Origin: Phycisphaeraceae bacterium
GTDB taxonomy: Bacteria; Planctomycetota; Phycisphaerae; Phycisphaerales; UBA1924
Length of the DNA stretch: 64,000 bases
Direction: 5' to 3'
NCBI GenBank assembly: GCA_019636535.1
Contig: JAHBXK010000004.1
Coordinates: 62,001 to 126,000 of the forward strand
The translations under genes were made by a program, and so were the position numbers. Each line of letters opens with the position of its first letter. The first letter of the stretch is position 1. Under the pieces are notes generated by a model. The model was not told the DNA's origin and did not search any database. It saw only the letters and a list, made by a program, of their open reading frames with translations. This document shows positions 1 to 8,612 of the stretch, piece after piece.

Positions 1-1117
1 AAGGAGAGGTCAAGGTGCCGAAGTCGTGCGCGAGCGCCGACGTCTGGTTGCCGCTGAAGCGGTCGCCGTAGTTGTGTGCCACGGCCCGCCGCTCGTCGAT
101 CGTGAGCGCGATCGGCGTCGCGGTGATGGTCGGCTCCATGATTTTGGTCTGGTTGCACGGGACGGCGTGGAAGTAACCCAAGCCGTGGCCGTGCTCGTGG
201 CTGACGGTGTTGCGCAGGTAGCGGTAGTCGTTGTTCGCGTTGCGATAGAACGTCCCGGGCGTGACGTCGGTGAAATAGGACGTGTTGAGGCACATGTCGC
301 CCCCGCCCAGCGTTGCGCCGCCGAGTGTCGATGGGAAGGCGTTGTACCCGAGCACGCCGTTCACGCCGAGCGAGATACCGCCGATCCGGATGTCGCCTCG
401 AGTGGCCACGCGGGTTGTCGAACTCGACATGGACGTGTTGTCGTCGGCGACTTCTTCGTACTCGACGCCTCCGTACTTGCGCCACGCGGCGAGCGCCTGG
501 CGGATGAACTCGCGTCCGCGGTCGGGGTCGGAACCGAACACGAAAGCCAGCGCCGAGTTGAGATTGTTCGGCGCGGGGCTGAATCCCGAGGCCGCCATCC
601 CCCACACCGCCGTGCCACCCACGGGTTGATCCGCCGGGAATGAGTACGTCAGGCGGGCACGCTTGCCCTGCCCCGGCAAACCCTGCAATCCGTCATCGAC
701 CCACACTCTCCCGCTGGAAGACTCGGTGAAGAACCGGTCTCCCATCTCATCGTCGAATGAGCCGGGGGGGCGGAGAAGGTAGTCCTTCATCGCCGCTTCC
801 AACTGCTCGTCGGTTGCCTCGGCCGCAAAGCAGGTGTTGGCCCACCGAAGATGGTTCACCAAGTGCCGGCGAACCCGTTCGGGCCGATCGAACTCGGACG
901 CGATGCGGTCGATCACCCGATCGATCTGGGCCTGGATCGGATGCACGTCGTCACGGATGAGCGAGACGGACGGCGGGGCGCTAAGCGACTCGACTACGGC
1001 GTGCACCGGAGCATCGCCGCCGCTGCGCGCAGCTATGGGGGCGTACGCGAACACCATCGCCGCGGGACAGGCAGCGAGCACGAACAACAACCTGATCGCG
1101 ATGGCGAACCTCGACAT
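1..1117 (-). CDS. Secreted metzincin-type (matrixin-like) zinc metalloprotease, 3' end cut by window
   Basis: The visible 372 residues start with a signal peptide (hydrophobic stretch at about residues 5-24). They carry the metzincin zinc site HExxHxxGxxH at H307, H311 and H317, with E308 as the catalytic base, followed by a Met-turn (I-M327-E-P) ten residues after the third His. This is the arrangement of matrixin/M10-type proteases. Residues 25-200 resemble no domain I can name and may be a propeptide or N-terminal module. The ATG at 1117 is chosen because an in-frame TGA lies five codons upstream and a GAGG sits at ribosome-binding distance. The protein should be exported and cleave extracellular protein; its substrate is unknown. 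The C-terminus, where a dockerin-like or anchoring tag might lie, is outside the window. Confidence 0.85.
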   Translation of the reverse strand, partial: MSRFAIAIRLLFVLAACPAAMVFAYAPIAARSGGDAPVHAVVESLSAPPSVSLIRDDVHPIQAQIDRVIDRIASEFDRPERVRRHLVNHLRWANTCFAAEATDEQLEAAMKDYLLRPPGSFDDEMGDRFFTESSSGRVWVDDGLQGLPGQGKRARLTYSFPADQPVGGTAVWGMAASGFSPAPNNLNSALAFVFGSDPDRGREFIRQALAAWRKYGGVEYEEVADDNTSMSSSTTRVATRGDIRIGGISLGVNGVLGYNAFPSTLGGATLGGGDMCLNTSYFTDVTPGTFYRNANNDYRYLRNTVSHEHGHGLGYFHAVPCNQTKIMEPTITATPIALTIDERRAVAHNYGDRFSGNQTSALAHDFGTLTSP

Positions 1118-1450
1118 CTTCAATGGGCCTCAAGACGGAGCGAGCGGCACGAACCCCCAGCGGAGTGCTCTAGTGTCCACGCTGTACGCACGCGGGCAAA
1201 CGACGGTCGAGAAAAGCCGGCCGACACCATGAAACCTGCGTGCTTTACGGACTTTGTCATGACTTATCGGGCCTTCCTTGCCTGTAACTGCCTGCCCGAC
1301 GGGTCGTGTTTTCGCCCTATAGTCGGCCCCGATCCATGACAGGACACGAACGGCCGTTCCGACCCGCGGCTCTCGGGCCTGTCGAAAGCGTCCGCTTCAT
1401 CCTTGATATGGATCGGTCGGAACGACCCCCACCTTGCACGGAGCACGCTC
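1118..1450. other. 333-bp divergent intergenic region upstream of the protease and lpdA
   Basis: No convincing gene lies here. On the + strand a TATAGT at 1318-1323 could be a -10 box for lpdA, with a poor -35 (CCCGAC) 17 bases upstream. That would give a leader of about 120 bases. No clear promoter was seen for the protease on the other strand. Confidence 0.3.
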
Positions 1451-3034
1451 GTGGCAGACGCCCCCCCTCCCGGTTCTTCGTCCGGTTCGAACCAGTTCGA
1501 TGTTGTCGTGATCGGCGGCGGCCCGGCGGGCTACGTCGCGGCGATCCGCGCTTCGCAGCTCGGTTTCAAGACCGCGATCATCGAGCGCGCCAAACTCGGC
1601 GGCGTGTGCCTCAACTGGGGCTGCATCCCCTCCAAGGCGCTCTTGGCCAACGCCGAACTGGTCGAGAAGATCAAGACCCAGGACGACCAGAAGTTCTGGG
1701 GGCTGAAGATCAGCGGCGAAGTCGGCTTCGACTGGGACCGCATCATCGGCCGCTCGCGCGACGTCGCGGCGAAACTCAACAAGGGCGTTGAGTTCCTGAT
1801 GAAGAAGAACAAGGTGACGCACTTCGTCGGCAACGGCAAGATCGTCGCGGGGCGCAAGGGCTCGCAGCCGTGCAAGGTCGAGGTGCAGGAGTGCAAGGTC
1901 CAGGAGGAACTGACCAGCGCCCCCGCCGAGCCGGGCAAGACCACGCAGACGCTCACGGCCAACCACGTCATCGTCGCCACCGGCTCGGTGGCTCGTGATC
2001 TGCCGTTCGCCAAGTTCGACGGCGACAAGATCTGGGGCGCGCGCGAGGCGATGTACAACAAGAAGCGCCCCGAGCGGTTGATCATCGTCGGCGCTGGCGC
2101 GATCGGCATCGAGTTCGCGTACGTGTATCACTCGATGGGGACGAAGGTGACCATCGTCGAGATGCTCGACCGACTCCTCCCCGTCGAGGACAAGGACGTC
2201 TCGGACGCGATGACCAAACTCTACAAGAAGCACGGCTTCGACATCCGCACCTCCACCACGACCACCGCCGTCGAGAAGACGGCGAGCGGCGTGAAGGTCA
2301 CGATCGCCCCTTTCGTCAACGGCAAGGCCGACGAGAGCAAGAAGGAGACGCTCGAGGCCGACAAGGTGCTGCTGGCGATCGGCGTCAAGGGCCGCACCGA
2401 CGGACTGTGCGACGCGTCGCTGGGGCTCAGGATCGAGAAAGACCACATTGTCACCGACTTCAAGCCCGGCGTGACGCGCAACGAGGCGATCGACTACAAG
2501 ACCAGCGTTGACGGCGTCTACGCCGTTGGCGACGTCATCGGACCGCCCTGGCTGGCGCACGTGGCGAGCGAAGAGGCTTATCTTTGCGTCGAGCGGATCG
2601 CGTGGAAGGCCGGCAAACTCCCCGGCAACCACGAGCCCATCCCGCTGGACTACACCGTCATCCCCGGCTGCACCTACTGCGTCCCGCAGGTCGCTAGCGT
2701 CGGTTTCACGGAGCAGAAACTCATCGAGCAGGGCCTGGTCAAGGGCAAGGACTACAGCGTCGGCAAGTATCCGTTCACTGCGCTCGGCAAGGCGATCGCG
2801 GCGGGACATACCGACGGGTTCGTGAAGATCCTGCGCGGGCTGCCTCGCGGCGAGATCCTCGGCGCACACATCATGGGCGATCAGGCCACAGAGCTGATCG
2901 CGGAGATGTCGCTGGCCCGCCGGCTCGAGGCGACGACCGAAGAACTTATCTGCACGGTCCACGCACACCCGACGATGCACGAGTCGATCCGCGAGGCAGC
3001 GCTCGACAGCGAAGGGCGCGTCGTCAACGCCTGA
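1451..3034 (+). CDS. lpdA: Dihydrolipoyl dehydrogenase (E3)
   Basis: This flavoprotein reoxidises the dihydrolipoyl groups of 2-oxoacid dehydrogenase or glycine-cleavage complexes with NAD+ in the cytoplasm. Visible motifs, in order: the FAD-binding GGGPAG (residues 22-27), the redox disulfide C53-x4-C58 in GGVCLNWGCIPSK, the NAD-binding GAGAIGIEFA, the second FAD motif YAVGDV, and the catalytic H506/E511 pair in HAHPTMHE. At 527 residues it is longer than the usual 460-480 because of extra segments, mainly around residues 110-160. The GTG at 1451 is preferred over an ATG 48 bases upstream because a GGAG lies just before it and the FAD motif then sits near the N-terminus. No E1 or E2 gene is adjacent, so it may serve several complexes. 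The partner is inferred, the enzyme itself is clear. Confidence 0.95.
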   Translation: MADAPPPGSSSGSNQFDVVVIGGGPAGYVAAIRASQLGFKTAIIERAKLGGVCLNWGCIPSKALLANAELVEKIKTQDDQKFWGLKISGEVGFDWDRIIGRSRDVAAKLNKGVEFLMKKNKVTHFVGNGKIVAGRKGSQPCKVEVQECKVQEELTSAPAEPGKTTQTLTANHVIVATGSVARDLPFAKFDGDKIWGAREAMYNKKRPERLIIVGAGAIGIEFAYVYHSMGTKVTIVEMLDRLLPVEDKDVSDAMTKLYKKHGFDIRTSTTTTAVEKTASGVKVTIAPFVNGKADESKKETLEADKVLLAIGVKGRTDGLCDASLGLRIEKDHIVTDFKPGVTRNEAIDYKTSVDGVYAVGDVIGPPWLAHVASEEAYLCVERIAWKAGKLPGNHEPIPLDYTVIPGCTYCVPQVASVGFTEQKLIEQGLVKGKDYSVGKYPFTALGKAIAAGHTDGFVKILRGLPRGEILGAHIMGDQATELIAEMSLARRLEATTEELICTVHAHPTMHESIREAALDSEGRVVNA

Positions 3035-3460
3035 CAACCCGACACCTGCGAGCATTCCACGCGCGTCAGGCAGTTGCGGACAGGGACGTTTGCACAGTCG
3101 ACACCTCTGCTTCGACGTTGTCCCACCGGACATCATGATGGCGGAGGCTCGTGTAAGCCACCGAATTCGGAGGTCGCGGATCTTCTTGGCTTCAGCAGAG
3201 CCTGGAGCCACAATCCGGGTACGACAGGCCTTCGGCGTGAGAACGGCGATCGCTGCCTTTCGCTTTGCCCAATTCCGAGGCCGGCGGTTCGAGCGCCGAC
3301 GATTCTTCGTTACATGTCCCGGTCGGGGGAGGTTCTTCGTAAAACAGCCGCCCAGCGCTTGCTATACGCCTACATCATGGTACGTTCAGGTCCGATGACC
3401 CAGGGTCGGAAGCGATCCGTTCCGGGGGTCGTGAGTCTCAATTCAAGGGAGTCTGTGAGA
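3035..3460. other. 426-bp intergenic region before the LTD/P-domain protein
   Basis: I see no gene here. The only promoter-like element is an extended -10 (TGCTATAC, 3360-3367) about 95 bases before the next start, without a recognisable -35. No terminator with a T-run follows lpdA. Confidence 0.25.
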
Positions 3461-6400
3461 ATGCGAAAACTACGTTGTGGAATGGCGGCCGCCGCCGCGT
3501 CGCTCGCGCTGGCGGGACTTTCCGCTCACACGTCCGCCCAAGTCGTCATCAGCCAGGTCAACGGCAACGGCGGCTTGAACAACGACGTGTACGAGGCCGA
3601 CTTCGTCGAACTCTTCAATCGCGGCACGACCACCGTTGATCTGACGGGCTGGTCGATCCACCTCGGGCCCGACAGCGGCACCCAGGCAAGCCCCTGGACA
3701 CTTACTTGGTCAGTGATGATCCCGCTCGAAGGCACGATCCAGCCGGGTCAGTACTACCTGATCCGCACCACGCCCCAGCGCGGCACGCTCAGTTCGACCG
3801 CGCTTTTCACCTCTCCGCCTCTCCCCGAGCCAGACATCGAAGGCGACGGCAACAACGCGTCGCTGGTCAGCAACGCCAACGCCGTGGCGCTCATGAGCAA
3901 CACCAACCCCATCGCTTCGGGCTCGTGCCCCGTCGGCGCGCCGGGGTTCGTCGACCTCTTCCGCTACGGCTTTTCCACGGCCAACTGCTTCGAGGGCTCC
4001 GCCCCAGCGCCGATCCCCGCCTCGACGACCGGGCCGGACCGCGCGGCCGTCCGCTTCAACGATGGCTGCAACGACACCGACGACAGCGCGGCCGACATCA
4101 TCACCGTCCAGACGCCCAACCCGCGAAACACCTACTTCAACGCGTTCGTTGACGCCCAAGTGCAGGAGCGCACCGTCGTGACAGGCACCGCGGAAGTGGT
4201 GCGCGTGACAGCACGCGCCGGCACCTCGCTCTGCAACCCGCTCCCCGGCGCGCTCACATCTGCCGTAGCCGACCTGTCGGCCTTCGGCCTCTCGGCGTCG
4301 CAGATGCTCTTCGACAACGGAACCAACGGCGACGTGACCGCCGGTGACGGCGTCTTCTCTTTCGAGTTCACAGTCCCCGCCAGCCAGCCCGTCGGCCGCT
4401 ACAACATCCCCGTTATGGGCACCAGCGGCGCAGTCTCGCTCCCCTCGACCGCGGTCTTGCGCGTCTTCCCGCCGCTGATCACCAACACCTTCTGCACAAC
4501 CGCCGAGCCGCTCAGCCTGGTCGCCGGCGTGCCGGTCAGTTACCTGTTGAACACCCGCCACAGCGACTTCGACTTCCTTGACGCGGGCACCTGCGACGGA
4601 AACGGCGTTGGCCCCCCACCGTTCCAGGCGTGGTTCTCGTGGACCCCGACGGTCTCGGGCGCGGTCCGATTCGACGAGCGCAGCCGAGAGAACATCATCG
4701 TCTCCATCCATCTGAACGACTGCTCCACGGCCTCGAGTCACTGCATCAACGATGAAGCGGCTTACTTCGAGGTCTCCGCCGGCACGCCCACGTTCATCCG
4801 CGTCGCTCGCGAGACCGCCTCGCTCCAACTCCCCGAGGTCCCGGTCGACGTCGAGTTCGAGTTCATCCCATCGCCTGCGAACGACGACCGTTGCAGCGCA
4901 GAGACCATCCCCTCGTTCCCCTACTCCGTCTCGCCGCTCGCCCCGGCCTACACGCCGGAATCCGACCCGCACTCCTGCAACGCGGGGGCCATCGTCACGT
5001 CCCGCTACACCGCGTGGTACAAGTTCACCGCGCCCGCCAAGCCCGGTCTGCTGACCATCCGCGAGAACTCGATCAACTCGATCGCGGCCAGCGCCTTCGT
5101 GGGTGACTGCACGTCGCTCGTCGAGGTCGGTTGCGGAACCGAGTCCTCTTCGCAGGTCCGGATCAACATCCCCACCGGCGGAACCGAGTACCACGTCGTC
5201 ATCAGCGTCAACTCGAACACGACCGTGGCCCGCTTCCCCTACGACCTGACCTTCGAGTACACACCCGTTCCGGACAACGACAACGTCTGCGATGCGCAGG
5301 TCATCACCGGCCTCCTCCCGCTCACCATCGCCGCCGATGCTCGGGCGGCCACCGACGACATCGACCCCGGCACCTGCAACGGCAGCGCCGTCGGCCGATT
5401 CGGCATCTGGTACGAGTGGACCGCCCCGGCCAACGGCTCCCTCTATCTCGACGAATTCACCCCCGGAGACGGCACCGGCCATGACATCGTCTGGGGAATC
5501 TGGGAGGTCGCCGACTGTTTCAGCGTCTTCTCACCCGCCACGCGCTGCATGGGCAACCTCAGCGGCGACCGAGCTCACCTGCCCGTCACAGGCGGCAACA
5601 AGTACTTCCTGCAGGCGAGCGTCCAGACAGGCACGGCGAGTGTGATCCCGCAGCAGCCCTGGATCCTCCACTTCGACTTCCTCCCAGCGCCGATCAACGA
5701 CGAGCCCTGCGACGCGACACTCATCACCTCCTTCCCCTTCATGGACACGCCCAACAACGTCGGTGCGCAGAACGACGTCGACATCGCCTGCAACTTCACG
5801 TCGCTGACGGTGACGTGGTACGGCGTCTGGTACACCTTCACGCCCGATGAATCCGGCTACATCCTCGTCGCCGAGCCTTCGTCGAGCGACTCCGCGTGGG
5901 GTCTTTTCACCGGACCGGATTGCAACAGCCTCACCGAGATCGCCTGCCGTGATGGCGGAGGTCAGGACGCCGTGATGTACTTCGCCGTTGAGAAGGACGT
6001 CACCTACCACCTCCTCGGCGGCATGGCGTCGAGCAGCCTTCCCTTCGCCCCCTTCAACGTCATCATCTCATTCGTCGAAGCCACCGGCGGATGCTGCACG
6101 GGCTCGTCCTGCGTCATCGCCACGCGAGCCGACTGCGACGACATGAGCGGCACGTTCCTCGGCGAGTTCTCCGGCTGCTTCACCGATCCCAACATCGTGG
6201 ACACCAACGTCCAGGCGATCCCCAACGGCAGCAGCACCGCCCTGATGATCCCGGGCATCCTTGAAACCAGCATGTTCTTCGCCGACAACATCACGATCCA
6301 GGACATCAAGGTCGGCGTCGACATCACGCACACCAACCTGGGCGATCTGAGGATCATCCTCACCAGCCCCGACAACGTCTCCATCGACCTTGTCAACCGA

Positions 6401-6955
6401 GTTCGCACGAACGTCTCCTGCTCGTTCGGCACGCAGGGCAGCCTCTCGGTCTGGAACGGCCTGATGATCTTCGACGACGACGCCACCAACCCCTGGGGCG
6501 ACACGCTCGCCATCGCGGGCGATCCGTTCGGCCCGTCGACCTCGAGCGGCTACGTCGTGCCGCAGGGTCGGTACAAGCCGACGACCTGCAACGGCGTCAT
6601 CGTCAACCTCAACTCCACCTTCGCGGGCCAGTCCACGCAGGGCCTCTGGACGCTCACCTGCCGTGACGAGCGCGCAAGCGCTGCCGGCACGCTGAACGGC
6701 TGGCAACTCTACTTTAACGGCGGCACCAGCGACCCGTGCAACGTCGCCACACCCTGCCCCGGCGACTTCAACGGCGACAACGTCGTTGACCTCGCCGATC
6801 TCCTGGACTTCCTGGGTCAGTGGAACCCCAACCTCGGCCAGTCCGTCACGCCAGGAACCAACGGCGACATCAACTCCGACGGCGTCGTCGACCTCGCCGA
6901 TCTGCTCGACTTCCTCGGCGCGTGGAACCCCAACCTGGGACAGACTTGTCCGTAA
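3461..6955 (+). CDS. Large secreted multidomain protein: lamin-tail domain, repeats, P-domain, dockerin-like tag
   Basis: The 1164-residue protein starts with a signal peptide ending near ...SAHTSAQ (about residue 27). A lamin-tail (LTD) domain follows at about 28-150 (VVISQVNGNGG, FVELFNRG, LTGWSI). The middle holds four copies of a roughly 130-residue module starting near an 'NDxxC' and containing 'WYxFTxP', like the beta-sandwich modules of other planctomycete exoproteins. At about 913-1085 is a proprotein-convertase P-domain (LGDLRIILTSPDN, GLWTLTCRD). The last 65 residues hold two EF-hand/dockerin-like units (CPGDFNGDNVVDLADLLDFL and its twin) and end in Cys-Pro. The ATG at 3461 has an AGGGAG nine bases upstream. 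It is likely exported and attached to the surface or a complex through the C-terminal pair. No catalytic domain was recognised. Confidence 0.85.
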   Translation: MRKLRCGMAAAAASLALAGLSAHTSAQVVISQVNGNGGLNNDVYEADFVELFNRGTTTVDLTGWSIHLGPDSGTQASPWTLTWSVMIPLEGTIQPGQYYLIRTTPQRGTLSSTALFTSPPLPEPDIEGDGNNASLVSNANAVALMSNTNPIASGSCPVGAPGFVDLFRYGFSTANCFEGSAPAPIPASTTGPDRAAVRFNDGCNDTDDSAADIITVQTPNPRNTYFNAFVDAQVQERTVVTGTAEVVRVTARAGTSLCNPLPGALTSAVADLSAFGLSASQMLFDNGTNGDVTAGDGVFSFEFTVPASQPVGRYNIPVMGTSGAVSLPSTAVLRVFPPLITNTFCTTAEPLSLVAGVPVSYLLNTRHSDFDFLDAGTCDGNGVGPPPFQAWFSWTPTVSGAVRFDERSRENIIVSIHLNDCSTASSHCINDEAAYFEVSAGTPTFIRVARETASLQLPEVPVDVEFEFIPSPANDDRCSAETIPSFPYSVSPLAPAYTPESDPHSCNAGAIVTSRYTAWYKFTAPAKPGLLTIRENSINSIAASAFVGDCTSLVEVGCGTESSSQVRINIPTGGTEYHVVISVNSNTTVARFPYDLTFEYTPVPDNDNVCDAQVITGLLPLTIAADARAATDDIDPGTCNGSAVGRFGIWYEWTAPANGSLYLDEFTPGDGTGHDIVWGIWEVADCFSVFSPATRCMGNLSGDRAHLPVTGGNKYFLQASVQTGTASVIPQQPWILHFDFLPAPINDEPCDATLITSFPFMDTPNNVGAQNDVDIACNFTSLTVTWYGVWYTFTPDESGYILVAEPSSSDSAWGLFTGPDCNSLTEIACRDGGGQDAVMYFAVEKDVTYHLLGGMASSSLPFAPFNVIISFVEATGGCCTGSSCVIATRADCDDMSGTFLGEFSGCFTDPNIVDTNVQAIPNGSSTALMIPGILETSMFFADNITIQDIKVGVDITHTNLGDLRIILTSPDNVSIDLVNRVRTNVSCSFGTQGSLSVWNGLMIFDDDATNPWGDTLAIAGDPFGPSTSSGYVVPQGRYKPTTCNGVIVNLNSTFAGQSTQGLWTLTCRDERASAAGTLNGWQLYFNGGTSDPCNVATPCPGDFNGDNVVDLADLLDFLGQWNPNLGQSVTPGTNGDINSDGVVDLADLLDFLGAWNPNLGQTCP

Positions 6956-6997
6956 CACTTCGGCCGATGATCGACCGATGACGATGAGGGAATCGAC

Positions 6998-7030
6998 GCG
7001 GGGTCCGAGCGATGCTCGGACCCCGCTTTC
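6998..7030 (+). terminator. Rho-independent-type terminator, 13-bp stem
   Basis: A perfect 13-base inverted repeat (GCGGGGTCCGAGC, 3-base loop) is followed by CTTTC. It lies 42 bases after the stop of the LTD/P-domain gene and before the convergent gene at 7090, so it may serve both. Confidence 0.75.
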
Positions 7031-7089
7031 ATTCGTCGAACTCGATCGTTCCGCCCCTTCCCCGAGACCGCGCTGCCGGCCGGCAACAC

Positions 7090-8391
7090 TCAGCCCGGCC
7101 GCTCCTCGAGCGGCCATCGCAGAATGATGGTGCTCGGCATCGGTGGGTACTTCATCACCATCCGGAACGCCACGAAGTCCGTGCTCATCGTGTTCAGTCG
7201 CGCCTGCACCGCACGAACCACCTCCGCGTAGCGAGCGACCAAAGTCGTCGCAACCGTCGGCGGCGAGCCGGGCAACTCTGCGCACCGCTCCACCAGCGGC
7301 AGTTGATGCTCGGGGGTGTGCGACTCCGGCGACACGCCTCCATACCCCATGTGCCCGTACACAAGCACGGTCGGAGGGGCGGGCATCTTGATCGACCGGT
7401 GAACGAACAAATCGAACATCATGGTCTCGACCGGTAGCACGATCGTCGATCCGAACTCCCCGACCTTGTCGTCTTCCGTCGCGTGCCGCGGATAGCCTCG
7501 CGAAATGTCGCCGAAGTAACAGTCGAATGCGCCCAGGTTCCCCACCTGCCCCCCAGCCAGACAGTACTCCATCGTGTTGTTCGGACGCTCTCGCCTCTCG
7601 ATCCGCGGCAGATTGGATGAACAAAACGACCGCATCAGGTTGGGCGGGTCGTTCTCGTCCGCCGGAGTCTCGATCGGCTCACCGTGCCGCGGGCGGGTCA
7701 CCCCGCTGTCGGAGTACGTCTGAAAGCGGAAGAGCGGCCAAGACACCCCCGTTCTCAATTGACGGAAGCCCGCCATACCCGCCACCAACGCCAGGTCCAC
7801 CTTCTCAGGGTCGACCGACGGAACGACGAACCCGCTCGCGGTTCGAACCCGAGCCTGGACACCCCAAATCCCGCTGTTGCCCCGGAACGCCAACTCCCGG
7901 CTGGCCTCCATCGGCGTGGTGCTGCTTCTGACAACCCCCATGCTGTCCAGAATCAACTCGAGATTGGCCCGGTCCCCGGCGTGCAGGGAAACGAACGAAT
8001 CGAACTTGATCATTGCTTGACGGACCCGATCCAGTTCGTGATCGACCCCGTGCAGATCCAAGAGGGCCCGATAAAAAATTCTCCAGCCCGCGGAGCCGGG
8101 TAGATGCTGGATCGCCGAAAGCCCATCGTCTGCGGCGATGACTTTGGCCATCTTCCACGTTAAGTTCTTATTTAACTTAAGTTTGCGCGACACTTCCTGC
8201 GGCGCATCCGGCTCCAACCCCGCACTTGCGTACAACTCAATGAGGGCTCCTCGCAATTCCTGGATCGCCGTAAGACAGGCTTCCTCAAGAGAATGCGCAT
8301 TCGCCTGCCGCAGCCCTACAGCCGCACCATCCCGCACGATTTCGTGCGGCATCTCCTCCGTGGCCGACCTGCTGCCATTCGGGGTACCCAT
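7090..8391 (-). CDS. Unrecognised 433-residue protein with possible N-terminal helix-turn-helix
   Basis: I cannot assign a function. There is no signal peptide or membrane segment, so it is probably cytoplasmic. Residues about 35-95 look helical, with the order of a DNA-binding helix-turn-helix (APQEVSRKLKLNKNLTWKMA, then IQHLPGSAGWRIF). The rest is an alpha/beta region with no motif I know. The stretch encoding KLKLNKNL uses AT-rich, locally rare codons (8160-8180), unlike the surrounding gene. The ATG at 8391 is preferred to a GTG 18 bases upstream because a TATACT lies eight bases before it, as at several other starts here. It sits between two secreted-protein genes and points towards the terminator at 6998. 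A transcription regulator is one possibility, not shown. Confidence 0.7.
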   Translation of the reverse strand: MGTPNGSRSATEEMPHEIVRDGAAVGLRQANAHSLEEACLTAIQELRGALIELYASAGLEPDAPQEVSRKLKLNKNLTWKMAKVIAADDGLSAIQHLPGSAGWRIFYRALLDLHGVDHELDRVRQAMIKFDSFVSLHAGDRANLELILDSMGVVRSSTTPMEASRELAFRGNSGIWGVQARVRTASGFVVPSVDPEKVDLALVAGMAGFRQLRTGVSWPLFRFQTYSDSGVTRPRHGEPIETPADENDPPNLMRSFCSSNLPRIERRERPNNTMEYCLAGGQVGNLGAFDCYFGDISRGYPRHATEDDKVGEFGSTIVLPVETMMFDLFVHRSIKMPAPPTVLVYGHMGYGGVSPESHTPEHQLPLVERCAELPGSPPTVATTLVARYAEVVRAVQARLNTMSTDFVAFRMVMKYPPMPSTIILRWPLEERPG

Positions 8392-8399
8392 ACCAGCAC

Positions 8400-8405
8400 A
8401 GTATA
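8400..8405 (-). promoter_or_regulatory. TATACT, candidate -10 box for a leaderless transcript
   Basis: TATACT ends eight bases before the ATG at 8391. No ribosome binding site is present. A start of transcription at the usual distance would fall on or near the start codon. No good -35 was seen. Confidence 0.5.
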
Positions 8406-8459
8406 CCACGGGAAGGAAAGGACGCGAGAATTGTCTTAAAAATTTCCCTGGGGAAGTAC

Positions 8460-8487
8460 TTGCAAACGGTCCGATCGTATGTATGCT
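8460..8487 (+). promoter_or_regulatory. Candidate sigma70-type promoter for the secreted protein at 8613
   Basis: TTGCAA (8460-8465), a 16-base spacer and TATGCT (8482-8487). Each box matches 4 of 6 consensus bases. The leader to the ATG at 8613 would be about 120 bases. Confidence 0.4.
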
Positions 8488-8612
8488 GTGGTTGAAATCG
8501 GACGTTCGCGCGAGGTTGGAGACCTTTCGCAGTTCCTACTCCGCCCCCCGCAATCCCCCTCCCCCCATGTTTCCGGCCCGAGAGGCCGGGCAAGAACCAG
8601 GAGATTTGGACG

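Noticed and set aside
1397-3211. A 604-codon open frame on the minus strand opposite lpdA
   Set aside because: It mirrors the codons of a clear flavoprotein gene in GC-rich DNA and its product is Ala/Arg/Asp/Val-rich with no recognisable motif.
3710-5482. A 590-codon minus-strand open frame inside the LTD/P-domain gene
   Set aside because: The plus-strand protein has a signal peptide and known domains; the reverse frame has Gly/Val/Arg low-complexity sequence and no plausible start signal.
7097-7115. GGCCGCTC-CTC-GAGCGGCC as a terminator of the gene at 7090
   Set aside because: It lies before the stop codon, in the coding sequence, and has no T-run. The hairpin at 6998-7030 is a better candidate.
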